The notes beneath the pieces are model-generated. The model was not told the DNA's origin. It did no database searches and saw only the letters and a list, made by a program, of their open reading frames with translations. Position numbers and translations under genes: made by a program. A stretch of DNA of 64,000 nt, from positions 434,001 through 498,000 of the forward strand of contig NZ_JBPOEA010000001.1 in assembly GCF_052060035.1 (NCBI RefSeq), given 5' to 3'. This DNA comes from Fodinibius sp052060035. Lineage in GTDB: Bacteria; Bacteroidota; Rhodothermia; Balneolales; Balneolaceae. This document shows, piece by piece, positions 8,831-17,756 of the stretch; position 1 is the first letter of the stretch; each line of letters starts with the position of its first letter.

Positions 8831-10396
8831 ATGAAGAAAAAAAATGAAAAACCCAGGCTAAGCTTTTGGGATATCTGGAATATGAGTTTTGGATTTTTGG
8901 GCATTCAGTTTGGCTTTGCCCTTCAGAATGCAAATGTCAGCCGCATATTCGAAACGCTCGGCGCCAGCGTTGATGATATTCCCATTCTATGGATTGCCGC
9001 TCCCGTTACGGGCTTAGTGGTACAGCCCATTATTGGTCACCTTAGTGACAGAACCTGGAATAGTTTTGGACGGCGAAAACCATATTTTCTATTCGGAGCA
9101 ATATTTGCGTCATTGGCGCTTATCATCATGCCCAACTCACCTGTACTATGGGTGGCCGCCGGTATGCTTTGGATTATGGATGCTTCTATAAATATTTCAA
9201 TGGAACCATTTCGTGCTTTCGTGGGGGATATGTTACCCGCCGAGCAGCACACCAAAGGTTTTGCAATGCAGACCTTTTTTATTGGCACCGGAGCTGTCAT
9301 TGCCTCGGCCTTGCCGTATATTATGACAAATTGGGTGGGTTTGGCTAATACCGCTGCTCCGGGTGAGATTCCCCCGGCGGTTCGGTGGTCGTTTTACATT
9401 GGGGCAGCTACTTTTTTGGGGGCTGTTTTATGGACGGTTTGGACGACCGAGGAATATCCACCGGACGAACTTGAGCAGTATTCCAAAAATGAACCGGGCG
9501 AAGGTTCCATTATTGATGCTGCCAAAAAAGGAGAAATTGATTCTGGAAATGCCAAGCGTAAATTTACTGCAGGATCTATTTTAATCGCGATTGGATTAGC
9601 GTTAACCTATTACATTTATGGAGCTTCATTTGAAAAAGAACTCTACATTTTTAGCATCGGGGTAGCCGTTTTTGGCTTGGTGATGACCGTAGCCGGTTTT
9701 ATGCAGAAGAATTTAGGCAAAGATGAGCATGGACTGGTCGTCGTTGTGTCTGATTTTTTGAGTATGCCCAAGACCATGGTTCAGCTTTCGGCCGTACAGT
9801 TCTTTTCTTGGTTTGCCCTTTTTGCCATGTGGATTTATACCACAGCCGCGGTTACGTCTCATGTGTACGGAACCAGTGATACAACCTCTGCACTTTATAA
9901 TGAAGGGGCCGACTGGGTAGGAATGCTGTTTGCTATATACAACGGTTTTGCCGCTATTATCGCTTTTGCACTGCCGGTGTTGGCCAAATGGAGCAGTCGA
10001 AAGATTGTGCATGCAATTTCTCTGTTGATCGGAGGCATAAGCCTTGCAAGTATTTACCTGATAAGTGATCCCATGATGCTCATTCTGCCTATGTTGGGTA
10101 TTGGTATTGCCTGGGGAAGTATTTTGGCGATGCCGTATGCTATTTTATCGGGTGCTATTCCGGCCAAGAAAATGGGGGTGTATATGGGATTGTTTAACTT
10201 TTTTATTGTGATACCCCAGATTGTGGCCGCCAGTATTTTGGGCACAATGCTCAGAAATCTATTTAACGGTGAAGCCATATTTGCTCTAATAGCAGGAGGG
10301 GGAGCCATGGCTTTCGCCGCACTCATGATGATTTTTGTGGATGATAAAGCAGCTCAGGAAATGAATGATCCGGAAGCCGTGGAACCCACCGAGTAA
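8831..10396 (+). CDS. MFS sugar transporter (GPH/SLC45-like), probable maltose carrier
   Basis: The 521-residue membrane protein has about 12 predicted hydrophobic segments and a large hydrophilic loop around residues 215-245. The motif GHLSDRTWNSFGRRKPYFL between TM2 and TM3 is the MFS A-motif as found in sucrose/maltose SLC45-like and glycoside-pentoside-hexuronide carriers. It likely imports maltose or short maltodextrins across the inner membrane for the GH65 phosphorylase. It is the last gene of the operon and is followed by hairpins at 10463-10487 and 10511-10543. The exact substrate is inferred from neighbours. Confidence 0.88.
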   Translation: MKKKNEKPRLSFWDIWNMSFGFLGIQFGFALQNANVSRIFETLGASVDDIPILWIAAPVTGLVVQPIIGHLSDRTWNSFGRRKPYFLFGAIFASLALIIMPNSPVLWVAAGMLWIMDASINISMEPFRAFVGDMLPAEQHTKGFAMQTFFIGTGAVIASALPYIMTNWVGLANTAAPGEIPPAVRWSFYIGAATFLGAVLWTVWTTEEYPPDELEQYSKNEPGEGSIIDAAKKGEIDSGNAKRKFTAGSILIAIGLALTYYIYGASFEKELYIFSIGVAVFGLVMTVAGFMQKNLGKDEHGLVVVVSDFLSMPKTMVQLSAVQFFSWFALFAMWIYTTAAVTSHVYGTSDTTSALYNEGADWVGMLFAIYNGFAAIIAFALPVLAKWSSRKIVHAISLLIGGISLASIYLISDPMMLILPMLGIGIAWGSILAMPYAILSGAIPAKKMGVYMGLFNFFIVIPQIVAASILGTMLRNLFNGEAIFALIAGGGAMAFAALMMIFVDDKAAQEMNDPEAVEPTE

Positions 10397-10462
10397 TTAT
10401 TTGGATGTAGTATCCAACCCGATGACCGGATTTGAATCGGATGGGTTTCTTAAACTGATTCT

Positions 10463-10487
10463 CGATCCGTAGTTCTGCTGCGGATCG
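10463..10487 (+). terminator. Probable terminator of the maltose operon
   Basis: CGATCCG and CGGATCG form a perfect 7-bp stem around an 11-base loop, followed by TCTTTATTTGTT. It lies about 65 bases after the transporter stop. Position and the T-rich tail suggest a terminator, though the T run is interrupted. Confidence 0.45.
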
Positions 10488-10510
10488 TCTTTATTTGTTG
10501 CTGATATAAA

Positions 10511-10543
10511 AAAAGCTCGACACCTATAAAGTGCCGAGCTTTT
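10511..10543. terminator. Bidirectional terminator between convergent operons
   Basis: AAAAGCTCG-A-CAC pairs with GTG-C-CGAGCTTTT (12 pairs, one A-C mismatch) around CTATAAA. An A run precedes and a T run follows, so it can end transcription from both the maltose operon and the opposite-strand starch operon, whose last gene stops at 10569. Confidence 0.8.
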
Positions 10544-10568
10544 ACATGAGTTTTTCGAATGATGTTTT

Positions 10569-12431
10569 TTAGTCCAATTCCAGAATTAATACAGACCGAG
10601 AGGGAATTTCAAGATCATCCACTTTGTACGTTTCGCCTGTAATAACATCTGTTCCAGTGGAAAAGCCATTTAGCCGTTCGTAATAATAATCGGTATCCAA
10701 CGACATAGCCTCTTCGTTTTTATTGAATGCTATCATTACCGATTTTTCTTCATTATAACGGAAAAAAATATATACGCCATCATGTTTGGGCGCGTACTGC
10801 ATCAGTTCACCGGAATGAATAACGGGATTATCTTTCCGCCAGTTGAGCAGCTTTTTCACAAAGGCCTGGGCTTCTTGTTGTTTATCGGATAATCCTTCTC
10901 CGGTAAAACCATTTTTGGTATCGTTTTCCCATCCGCCCGGAAAATCCTCGCGAATCTGTCCGTGATCGTGTTCCTTTTCATTACTCATCAATAGTTCAGT
11001 ACCATAATAAAATTGAGGGATGCCACGCATCGTCATAATGTATGCCAGTCCCATTTTATATAGATCTAAGTCCTGATTTACTTGTCGATAAAAACGATCC
11101 ATATCGTGGTTATCGGGAAATATCACCATGTTAAAGGGATTAGCGTATGCATAATCGAAGCTCAAGGTTTCGTAAAGATCAACAAATCCGCTGCCCCAGT
11201 TTTCATCGTTGTTTAGAGCTTCAACAAGCGTCGTTTGAATGGGGAAATCCATGAGGCTGGGAAGACAGGAGCTAAAGTTGTCAGGCTTGTCGCTGCCGCG
11301 CTGCCATTTGGATAGTACCAGTGGATCAACGCTCCATTCTTCACCCACAATATTGAAATTGGGATATTCTTCCATGATTTGGCAGGTCCACTCGGCCATA
11401 AACTCCTGTCCGGCATAGGGATGGGTATCATGACGAATACCATCGAGACCGGCATATTCAATCCACCAGAGGCTATTGTAAATCAGGTAATCAGCCAGCA
11501 GGGGGTTGCTTTGATTGAGATCCGGCATCGTTTTCACAAACCAGCCATCCGTCATTATTTTCTTGTCGATATCAGAAGCATAAGGATCGTGCAATGTCGT
11601 TCGCCGGTGATTCGTTTCCTGATAGTTATCGGGATAATGCACCCAGTCCTCGGTTGGTAGATCGTCCATCCACCAGTGATTAGAGCCCGCGTGATTCATA
11701 ATCATATCCATGATAAGTTTAATGCCTCGTTTTTCAGCTTCCTCACTCAGTTTTTTATAGAGCTCGTTGCTTCCGAAGCGGGGGTCTACTTTGTAATAAT
11801 CGGTCGTGGCATAGCCGTGGTAAGAAGCTTCCGCCATGGCATTTTCCTTGACGGGATTCAGCCACATCGCCGTAAAACCCATCTCTTCGATGTAATCAAG
11901 ATGATCGATAATACCTTGAATATCGCCCCCATGCCGACCGTAATCGTCATCTCTGTCGAGACTATCAGCATATCCTGCTACACTGTCATTATCGGGATTT
12001 CCATTTGCAAAACGATCGGGCGTAATCAGGTACATGACGTCTGATGAGTTAAAGCCTTGGCGCTGCGCAGAGTTTTGCTCTCGCTCTTTGAGTTCGTATG
12101 CATAGCTGAGCTTCTGTTCGCCATCTTTTGAAAGTGTGATGTCAAAGCTTCCGGGTTTGGTATCTTTGGAGATATCCAGGTAGACAAACAGGTAGTTGTC
12201 GTTTTCTACTTTTTGCACCCGTTTAATTTTAATGCCTTCATAGTTGACGGCAGGAGAGAGGTTTCCAATATCATCGCCGTAAATCATAACCTGCAATTCG
12301 GGATTTTCCATCCCCACCCACCAGTGGAGTGGTTCCACGCGCTCAATGGCGTAGTCTTGTGCATCTGCTGAAAGATTGAATATCAGGAATAGAGCTAAAA
12401 ATGTTGTTATAAAATGATATTTACGTTTCAT
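10569..12431 (-). CDS. Secreted GH13 cyclomaltodextrinase/neopullulanase (SusA-like)
   Basis: The 620-residue protein starts with a Sec signal peptide (about 1-24, cleaved after SADA). An N-terminal Ig-like domain typical of cyclomaltodextrinases (about 25-120) precedes the GH13 barrel (about 130-520). Catalytic residues are Asp335 in GIRHDTHP, Glu364 in IVGEEW and Asp443 in PDNHDMDR; region I is MDMIMNHAGSNH. A C-terminal beta domain ends in SVLILELD. It likely acts in the periplasm on maltooligosaccharides imported by SusC, as SusA does in Bacteroides thetaiotaomicron. It is the last gene of the starch operon, 34 bases behind the esterase. Confidence 0.9.
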   Translation of the reverse strand: MKRKYHFITTFLALFLIFNLSADAQDYAIERVEPLHWWVGMENPELQVMIYGDDIGNLSPAVNYEGIKIKRVQKVENDNYLFVYLDISKDTKPGSFDITLSKDGEQKLSYAYELKEREQNSAQRQGFNSSDVMYLITPDRFANGNPDNDSVAGYADSLDRDDDYGRHGGDIQGIIDHLDYIEEMGFTAMWLNPVKENAMAEASYHGYATTDYYKVDPRFGSNELYKKLSEEAEKRGIKLIMDMIMNHAGSNHWWMDDLPTEDWVHYPDNYQETNHRRTTLHDPYASDIDKKIMTDGWFVKTMPDLNQSNPLLADYLIYNSLWWIEYAGLDGIRHDTHPYAGQEFMAEWTCQIMEEYPNFNIVGEEWSVDPLVLSKWQRGSDKPDNFSSCLPSLMDFPIQTTLVEALNNDENWGSGFVDLYETLSFDYAYANPFNMVIFPDNHDMDRFYRQVNQDLDLYKMGLAYIMTMRGIPQFYYGTELLMSNEKEHDHGQIREDFPGGWENDTKNGFTGEGLSDKQQEAQAFVKKLLNWRKDNPVIHSGELMQYAPKHDGVYIFFRYNEEKSVMIAFNKNEEAMSLDTDYYYERLNGFSTGTDVITGETYKVDDLEIPSRSVLILELD

Positions 12432-12465
12432 AGAAGTAGGGGTTCATTCTGATTTACATTCGAGC

Positions 12466-13413
12466 TTACTTTTCTAACAAAAATGTCAGTGGAATATGTA
12501 GTCTGTTTGACCAAGACTTTTCGGAATGATCAGCCCCTTCAAATTCCCGGCTGATCCAGTTTTCGGGCGTATATCCTTTATCACGCATTGTTTGATCAAT
12601 AAGGTCTTGGTAGGGAGGATAGAGCGAATCCAGCGTTGCTGTACCATGATCGAAGTAAATTTTATGGTTTTCCGGTGAAGGTAGATTGGCAGAAAGATAA
12701 CTATTAATCGCCTTGGGAATAATGTTATCCGATTTTGAAGTTCCAATCCAGTGGGTAGATAAGCATGCGGCTCCACCGAATAAATCTGGATATTCACTTA
12801 GCCCATAAATAGAGATAAGTCCGCCCATACTTGAGCCCATCAAATAGGTATGCTCGGAACCGGGTTGAGTTGAGTATGTACTGTCGATGAAAGGTTTGAG
12901 TTCACTGACGAGAAACTTTAAATAATAGTCTGCTTTCAAATTAACAGGACCTAACTTCATCAGAGAATCCCGTTGAGTCTTGGGAATATAATTAACTGCT
13001 TTTGCGGGAAAATATTCAGCAAATCGCTGATCGTCATTGTTCCAAATTCCAACTACAATAACAGGTGAAATTTTATCTTCAGAGATTAACTTGCCAGCCA
13101 CTTCATCTACTTTCCACTCTTGGTTGTTCCAGGTTTTGGAGGAATCAAAAAGCATTTGCCCGTCGTGCATATAGAGGACACTATATTTGTTGCTGCTGCT
13201 GTAATTGTCTGGAAGCCAAATATCAACGTTTCGAGCATCTACAAAATCTGATGAGAAATGATACCGATTAATATGTCCCGATGTTACCTGCAAATTATGG
13301 GTGGTATCCTGCTGAATCTTATTCTTTTTAGGCTGATCTGATAAATCAGAATTGCAGGCTTGCGTGAGAATAATAACTAAAAAAGCTAATATTGGAGAAA
13401 GGAGGATTTTCAT
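12466..13413 (-). CDS. Alpha/beta-hydrolase esterase lipoprotein (putative esterase/CE1-like)
   Basis: The 315-residue protein has a lipoprotein signal with Cys20 after ILTQA. The alpha/beta-hydrolase body shows the opening strand YSVLYMHDGQMLF, nucleophile Ser195 in LMGSSMGGL and a late histidine, His296, in FEGADHSEKSW. This is the arrangement of the putative esterase (esterase D/CE1) family, often annotated as enterochelin-esterase-like. In amylase operons such proteins are common but their substrate is mostly unknown; a role in removing acyl groups from a polysaccharide or drug-like ester is only a guess. It sits between the FN3 lipoprotein and SusA-like gene in the operon. Confidence 0.8.
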   Translation of the reverse strand: MKILLSPILAFLVIILTQACNSDLSDQPKKNKIQQDTTHNLQVTSGHINRYHFSSDFVDARNVDIWLPDNYSSSNKYSVLYMHDGQMLFDSSKTWNNQEWKVDEVAGKLISEDKISPVIVVGIWNNDDQRFAEYFPAKAVNYIPKTQRDSLMKLGPVNLKADYYLKFLVSELKPFIDSTYSTQPGSEHTYLMGSSMGGLISIYGLSEYPDLFGGAACLSTHWIGTSKSDNIIPKAINSYLSANLPSPENHKIYFDHGTATLDSLYPPYQDLIDQTMRDKGYTPENWISREFEGADHSEKSWSNRLHIPLTFLLEK

Positions 13414-13428
13414 AGGAAGTATTATTTA

Positions 13429-13851
13429 TTATGGACGGTCGGGTGGATTTGAAAAAGGGGTAATCTCCAATTGGGAAGACATGCTGCTTTCGTTTTCATT
13501 TTCGTCAATGGCCGTAAGGCGATAGTAGTAGGTGGTTCCATTCTCAAGAGCGGTGTCCGTATACTCAGCAGCCTGTATCATATTTGACCCGTTGACCGGA
13601 TCCATACCTGAGATGTCTGAGATGCTGCTGGTGGATCGGTATAAATTATAGCCGGTCAAATCACTTTCCGTATTGGCATCCCAGGTTAATACCACTTCCT
13701 GATCTCCGGATGTCCCTTTTAGGCTGGTTGGTGCCGAAGGAGCGTTATTATCGGTATCATCAGGGCTGGTGGAAGAGCCTCCGCAGGAGGTCAGTACCAA
13801 AAAACCACAGAGTGTTATTACTATCGATGGTATTAGAAATATACGGTTCAT
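13429..13851 (-). CDS. Small lipoprotein with one fibronectin type III domain
   Basis: The 140-residue protein has a lipoprotein signal with Cys23 after LVLTS, then a disordered Ser/Asp/Asn-rich linker (about 24-42) and a single FN3 domain (about 43-130). The FN3 signs are APTSLKGTSGDQEVVLTWDA, LTGYNLYRS and TYYYRLTAIDENENES. It has no catalytic motif. The gene lies only 11 bases after the T9SS amylase and 15 bases before the esterase, so it belongs to the starch operon. A surface-binding or scaffold role is possible; function is not known. Confidence 0.75.
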   Translation of the reverse strand: MNRIFLIPSIVITLCGFLVLTSCGGSSTSPDDTDNNAPSAPTSLKGTSGDQEVVLTWDANTESDLTGYNLYRSTSSISDISGMDPVNGSNMIQAAEYTDTALENGTTYYYRLTAIDENENESSMSSQLEITPFSNPPDRP

Positions 13852-13862
13852 AAAATTCTTGG

Positions 13863-16800
13863 TTATTTGATTAACGTCATCTTTTGAGTAAACCGCTGTT
13901 CGCCAATTTCAAAAACAGCAAAATACATCCCACTGGCCCGCTGACTGCCGTCAAACGTAACGGTATGAACACCGGCCTGACGAACTTCATTATTTATGAG
14001 CGTACTCACTTTCTGACCAAGTAAGTTATAAACCTGAACTCGTACCTCTGATTGTTCCGGTAGCGAAAATCGCAGGGTAGTGGATGGATTAAACGGATTG
14101 GGATAGTTAGGGTTTATGGTTATTTCCTTGGGTAGGAATTCTTCTTGTTGCTCGTTGATATACCGTGTATCCCCGATTACCAATAACATGGAAGTATTTT
14201 CGCGATCCGGGATAATTGTTACTTCTTTTTGATTACTTAAATCATACTTACGGCCTGACTTAGTATTTAAAAGCCCAAGTTGAATTCCTGGATTATTCTT
14301 CCAACCCTTAGCGCTAATAGTAACTGGTTCTCCGGGAGTAGCCGAGAGGGCTAATTCTTCTCGATGACCTTGTTTGTTTTGATTTCGATATACATGCGCT
14401 AACAAGTTGGCCCGTGCAGATTGTTGTTCACTCTTATTGGTTGCAAATCGCAGTGATGCCCCTTCAAATTTTGAGGGGGGAGCTACAATATTAGCATGGG
14501 ATTTTTCATCATTAACAAAGGTGAGGCGGCTTGTAGATGTTTTTTCTCCATTTTTTTGAGTAATGAGTTGGAGTTCGGTTTGTTTCGCTTCTGGTTTTTG
14601 TTTGGAGGATGTCTCCTCGTAGGGAATTAGTAAATGATTTAACCCTTGATCATTCCAAAAGTAAAAAGCTTCACCAGAACGTGCTGATACAAAATCGTCT
14701 GCTTGGTTGTATGAGCCATCAAACTGCCAGATGGGTTGTAGGTTACTATCGTTGATTTCTGATACCTTTGACCACGCCACATCGGTATGCAGTGGATTGG
14801 ATATAATATTCCATCCGTCGTGTAGCGGAATCGAAGCCTGATTATTCTCATTGAGTTGTACGGTGGGGACGGTCTGCTGGTAAGTAAGATCTTCTTTGCT
14901 GGTGACCCAGAAACCGTTGCCGGCATTCATGTTGAAGGTAGAGCTGCCATCGTATTTAACCATATAATTCTGATCTTCGCCATTGTCCCAGAATGCTTGC
15001 CAGTCAACACTTGGTTCACCACTTAACAGGTCAGATAAACCTTGATTGGGGGTACCGGGCAGGGCTACTAATCGGTAATCTTTGGTAGTGGAGGCCTCGC
15101 TAAAAGTTCTTGAGATATCCACAGCTATTTGTGTAGGGACAAAGCTGAGCAGATCTTCTGCAGGTGCCTCAAACTTTTGAGTGGTATAGATATGAAATTC
15201 GCCGGCCGTCATCGTAAGTGTCGTATCAGTATTGTTTACTGAGAGGGTATCCCCGGAAAAGAAATCGTACCAATCACCGGTTTGAGAAAATTGAGGCTTC
15301 AGTTCAGTATCCGTAACACCAAAATTACCCGCAATATTTACTTTTAATTGGGGATGACTAATCGTAATACGTTTGGTAGCATCAGTCACGTCCATGATTA
15401 CATCGGAGGTTGCGGAGGTAAAAGCTTCGTGAGAATTGCGAAGCCGGATAAGTGCTTTGTAGGTGTCATAAAGTTTTTTGCGATTTGCCTCCTGGTAATA
15501 CTCCCAGCGGATCGGTTTTTTTCCCGTCCGTCCATTTTGATTGATATCAATCTCATAACCCAGCTCTCCAAATTGCCAGAACATCTTGGGGCCCGGCACG
15601 GTAAAAAAGAAAGCCGATGACAGTTTTATTCGATTTAGTGCCGTGTTTAATTCCGTAATATCATAAGAACCACTACTGTTACTGTTGCCGTAGTTTATGT
15701 TTTCATACATAATACGCTGCTCATCATGGCTTTCCATATAACCCACTAAATTAGGGTTGCTCCAGTTTCTGTTTGCATGATAGATCCCGGAGAAATTACT
15801 TTCTGAGCTATATCCCATCGAGGATTGTTTGTAATTGTGATGCATATTGCCCCATAGCAGCATGCCATAATCGGCCAATTCCTGTTCTTCACTGTTTGCC
15901 GTCAAGTGTTCCAGGATTACATAAGAAGAATCGTCCACCGCCCATTGCTGGTCGGCCATGCGTTTTAAAATTCGTATCCGATCGTCATCACGAGCCCATC
16001 CATCGCCCATATTTTGGGTAAAACCTTTGGTGAAGTCGAAGCGATATCCATCCGCATTAAACTCCTCGAGCCAGTAACGGGTCACCCGATCTACATAATA
16101 TTTGGTGGCTTGAGATTCATGATTGAAATCATATCCCCAAGAATACGTTTGATTAGGAGATTGGACATTAAGATACGGGTTTTGGGTTGTAGGTTGCCCG
16201 TAGTCACCTTCGTTCCACAGCCGTACCAGGGGTGACTGACCATACACGTGATTTAACACAATATCTAAAATGACCGCCATGCCGCGGGAGTGAGCTTCAT
16301 CAATAAAAGCTTTTAGATCATCAGCGGGGCCGTAATACTTGTCCGGTGCCAAAAGAAAAGCCGAATTGTATCCCCAGCTGATGTTACCCTCAAACTCCAT
16401 TACCGGCATTAGCTCAATCGCATTCACACCAAGCCGGTCGAGATAATCAAGCGTGTCAGTTAGCGTTTTGTAATCGTGATTCTCTACGAAATCCCGAACC
16501 AGCAATTCGTATACTACCAGTTCCTCTTTGTCAGGGCGATCGTAGTTTTGGTGCGCCCATTGGTAGTCCGTTTTTCCGGGCTGCAAAACGCCCACACTAA
16601 AATCCGTTTGATCGGCAGGGTAGGGTTGTAAACCCGAATAGGTTGCTTCACTGATATACTGGTCGTCGGGTTGCAGGACTTTTTCGGAATAGGGGTCCGC
16701 TACGCGTATTTCTCCATCTACAAAATATTGAAATCCATATTCTTTATTTGGATCAGGTACATCAAATTCAATCCAGAAATAACTGCTGTCGGCATTGACC

Positions 16801-17684
16801 GTCTCTTTATTCATAAAATAATTGGGATCCACTTCCCAATTCGTAAAATCACCGATTACGTATACAAACTCCTTGTTAGGTGCAAAAAGGGAAAGGCGAA
16901 CCGTATTGTCATCCACATAAGTGATACCATCTTGGAGGCCCTGCGGACGAGCTTGCTGGGTAATTTCCGGGTTAACGACCAGTTGCTGAGTAACCTGATC
17001 GGTATTCGTACCATCAGTTCCTTCTAAACGCACTTCAAAGTTACCGGCATTTTGAGCAGGATAATCATGTGAAATAGTATTGCTCTGGCTTTGAGCAACC
17101 TGCTGATTGTTGATAAAAAGAGTAAGCTGCTCATTACCAGTGTCGGTGGATGCAATCCCTTCGATGGTAACCGTACTGTTTTGTGAGGTAAAAGCGGGAT
17201 CCTCAGAAGGAGAGGTAAGGCTTACATTAAATTGATTTTGGTACACCTCCGCAAATATATCTTCGCCGCCGGTGGCTTTTCCTTCTCGTGAGCCATCACT
17301 ACTTCGGAAAACAAAAGCCATTTGTTCGATGGTTTCACCTTCTGGCACGCCATAATACTCGCGTATAGAAGGAGTAATATCCAAGGTATAGCGATTGGGA
17401 TTATCAGCATCGCGCTCCATTTTTGCTTTCGGGATATTTTCACCCCAATCAGCCATTACATATTTCCAATCAGAGTTACTGGTACTTTCGTTAGTAATAA
17501 CGCCGGTATGAGCATACACATCGCCTGTATAACCCTCCAGGCCGCCGGTTCCTTTGGTAGCATCAAAGGTAATCGTTACCGATTCGCCCGAAACAGGAAA
17601 TTTGGGATTGGTTGTAATTACTTGTGCCTGAGCTGTTATAAAAAGCCCCAGTAAAAACAGAAGTGTTGTGGCAACGCGTCTCAT
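13863..17684 (-). CDS. Large multidomain GH13 amylase with T9SS sorting domain
   Basis: The 1273-residue protein has a signal peptide (about 1-21), an N-terminal beta domain similar to starch-binding domains (about 22-150), an Ig-like domain (about 151-240), a CBM48-like E-set (about 252-345) and a GH13 barrel (about 385-770). Catalytic residues are Asp550 in DGYRFDFTKG, Glu592 in VILEHLTAN and Asp654 in MESHDEQR. Beta domains follow. The last 80 residues contain NPNYPNPFNPSTTLRF and end in FTQKMTLIK, the type A T9SS sorting domain. It should be exported to the cell surface or medium to start starch breakdown. A hairpin separates it from susE upstream, so it may be expressed below susCDE. Confidence 0.93.
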   Translation of the reverse strand: MRRVATTLLFLLGLFITAQAQVITTNPKFPVSGESVTITFDATKGTGGLEGYTGDVYAHTGVITNESTSNSDWKYVMADWGENIPKAKMERDADNPNRYTLDITPSIREYYGVPEGETIEQMAFVFRSSDGSREGKATGGEDIFAEVYQNQFNVSLTSPSEDPAFTSQNSTVTIEGIASTDTGNEQLTLFINNQQVAQSQSNTISHDYPAQNAGNFEVRLEGTDGTNTDQVTQQLVVNPEITQQARPQGLQDGITYVDDNTVRLSLFAPNKEFVYVIGDFTNWEVDPNYFMNKETVNADSSYFWIEFDVPDPNKEYGFQYFVDGEIRVADPYSEKVLQPDDQYISEATYSGLQPYPADQTDFSVGVLQPGKTDYQWAHQNYDRPDKEELVVYELLVRDFVENHDYKTLTDTLDYLDRLGVNAIELMPVMEFEGNISWGYNSAFLLAPDKYYGPADDLKAFIDEAHSRGMAVILDIVLNHVYGQSPLVRLWNEGDYGQPTTQNPYLNVQSPNQTYSWGYDFNHESQATKYYVDRVTRYWLEEFNADGYRFDFTKGFTQNMGDGWARDDDRIRILKRMADQQWAVDDSSYVILEHLTANSEEQELADYGMLLWGNMHHNYKQSSMGYSSESNFSGIYHANRNWSNPNLVGYMESHDEQRIMYENINYGNSNSSGSYDITELNTALNRIKLSSAFFFTVPGPKMFWQFGELGYEIDINQNGRTGKKPIRWEYYQEANRKKLYDTYKALIRLRNSHEAFTSATSDVIMDVTDATKRITISHPQLKVNIAGNFGVTDTELKPQFSQTGDWYDFFSGDTLSVNNTDTTLTMTAGEFHIYTTQKFEAPAEDLLSFVPTQIAVDISRTFSEASTTKDYRLVALPGTPNQGLSDLLSGEPSVDWQAFWDNGEDQNYMVKYDGSSTFNMNAGNGFWVTSKEDLTYQQTVPTVQLNENNQASIPLHDGWNIISNPLHTDVAWSKVSEINDSNLQPIWQFDGSYNQADDFVSARSGEAFYFWNDQGLNHLLIPYEETSSKQKPEAKQTELQLITQKNGEKTSTSRLTFVNDEKSHANIVAPPSKFEGASLRFATNKSEQQSARANLLAHVYRNQNKQGHREELALSATPGEPVTISAKGWKNNPGIQLGLLNTKSGRKYDLSNQKEVTIIPDRENTSMLLVIGDTRYINEQQEEFLPKEITINPNYPNPFNPSTTLRFSLPEQSEVRVQVYNLLGQKVSTLINNEVRQAGVHTVTFDGSQRASGMYFAVFEIGEQRFTQKMTLIK

Positions 17685-17703
17685 AATAGTGTAGGTAAAT
17701 TAA

Positions 17704-17738
17704 TAAAAGCCCACCCATCATTGATGAGTGGGCTTTTT
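17704..17738 (-). terminator. Hairpin between susE and the amylase gene (terminator or attenuator)
   Basis: Arms AAAAGCCCAC-C-CATCA and TGATG-A-GTGGGCTTTT pair with one mismatch and a very tight loop. On the minus strand it follows susE and is trailed by CTTTTATTAA. It likely lets only part of the susCDE transcripts continue into the amylase gene. Confidence 0.7.
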
Positions 17739-17756
17739 ACGGATTTTAAACTAATG

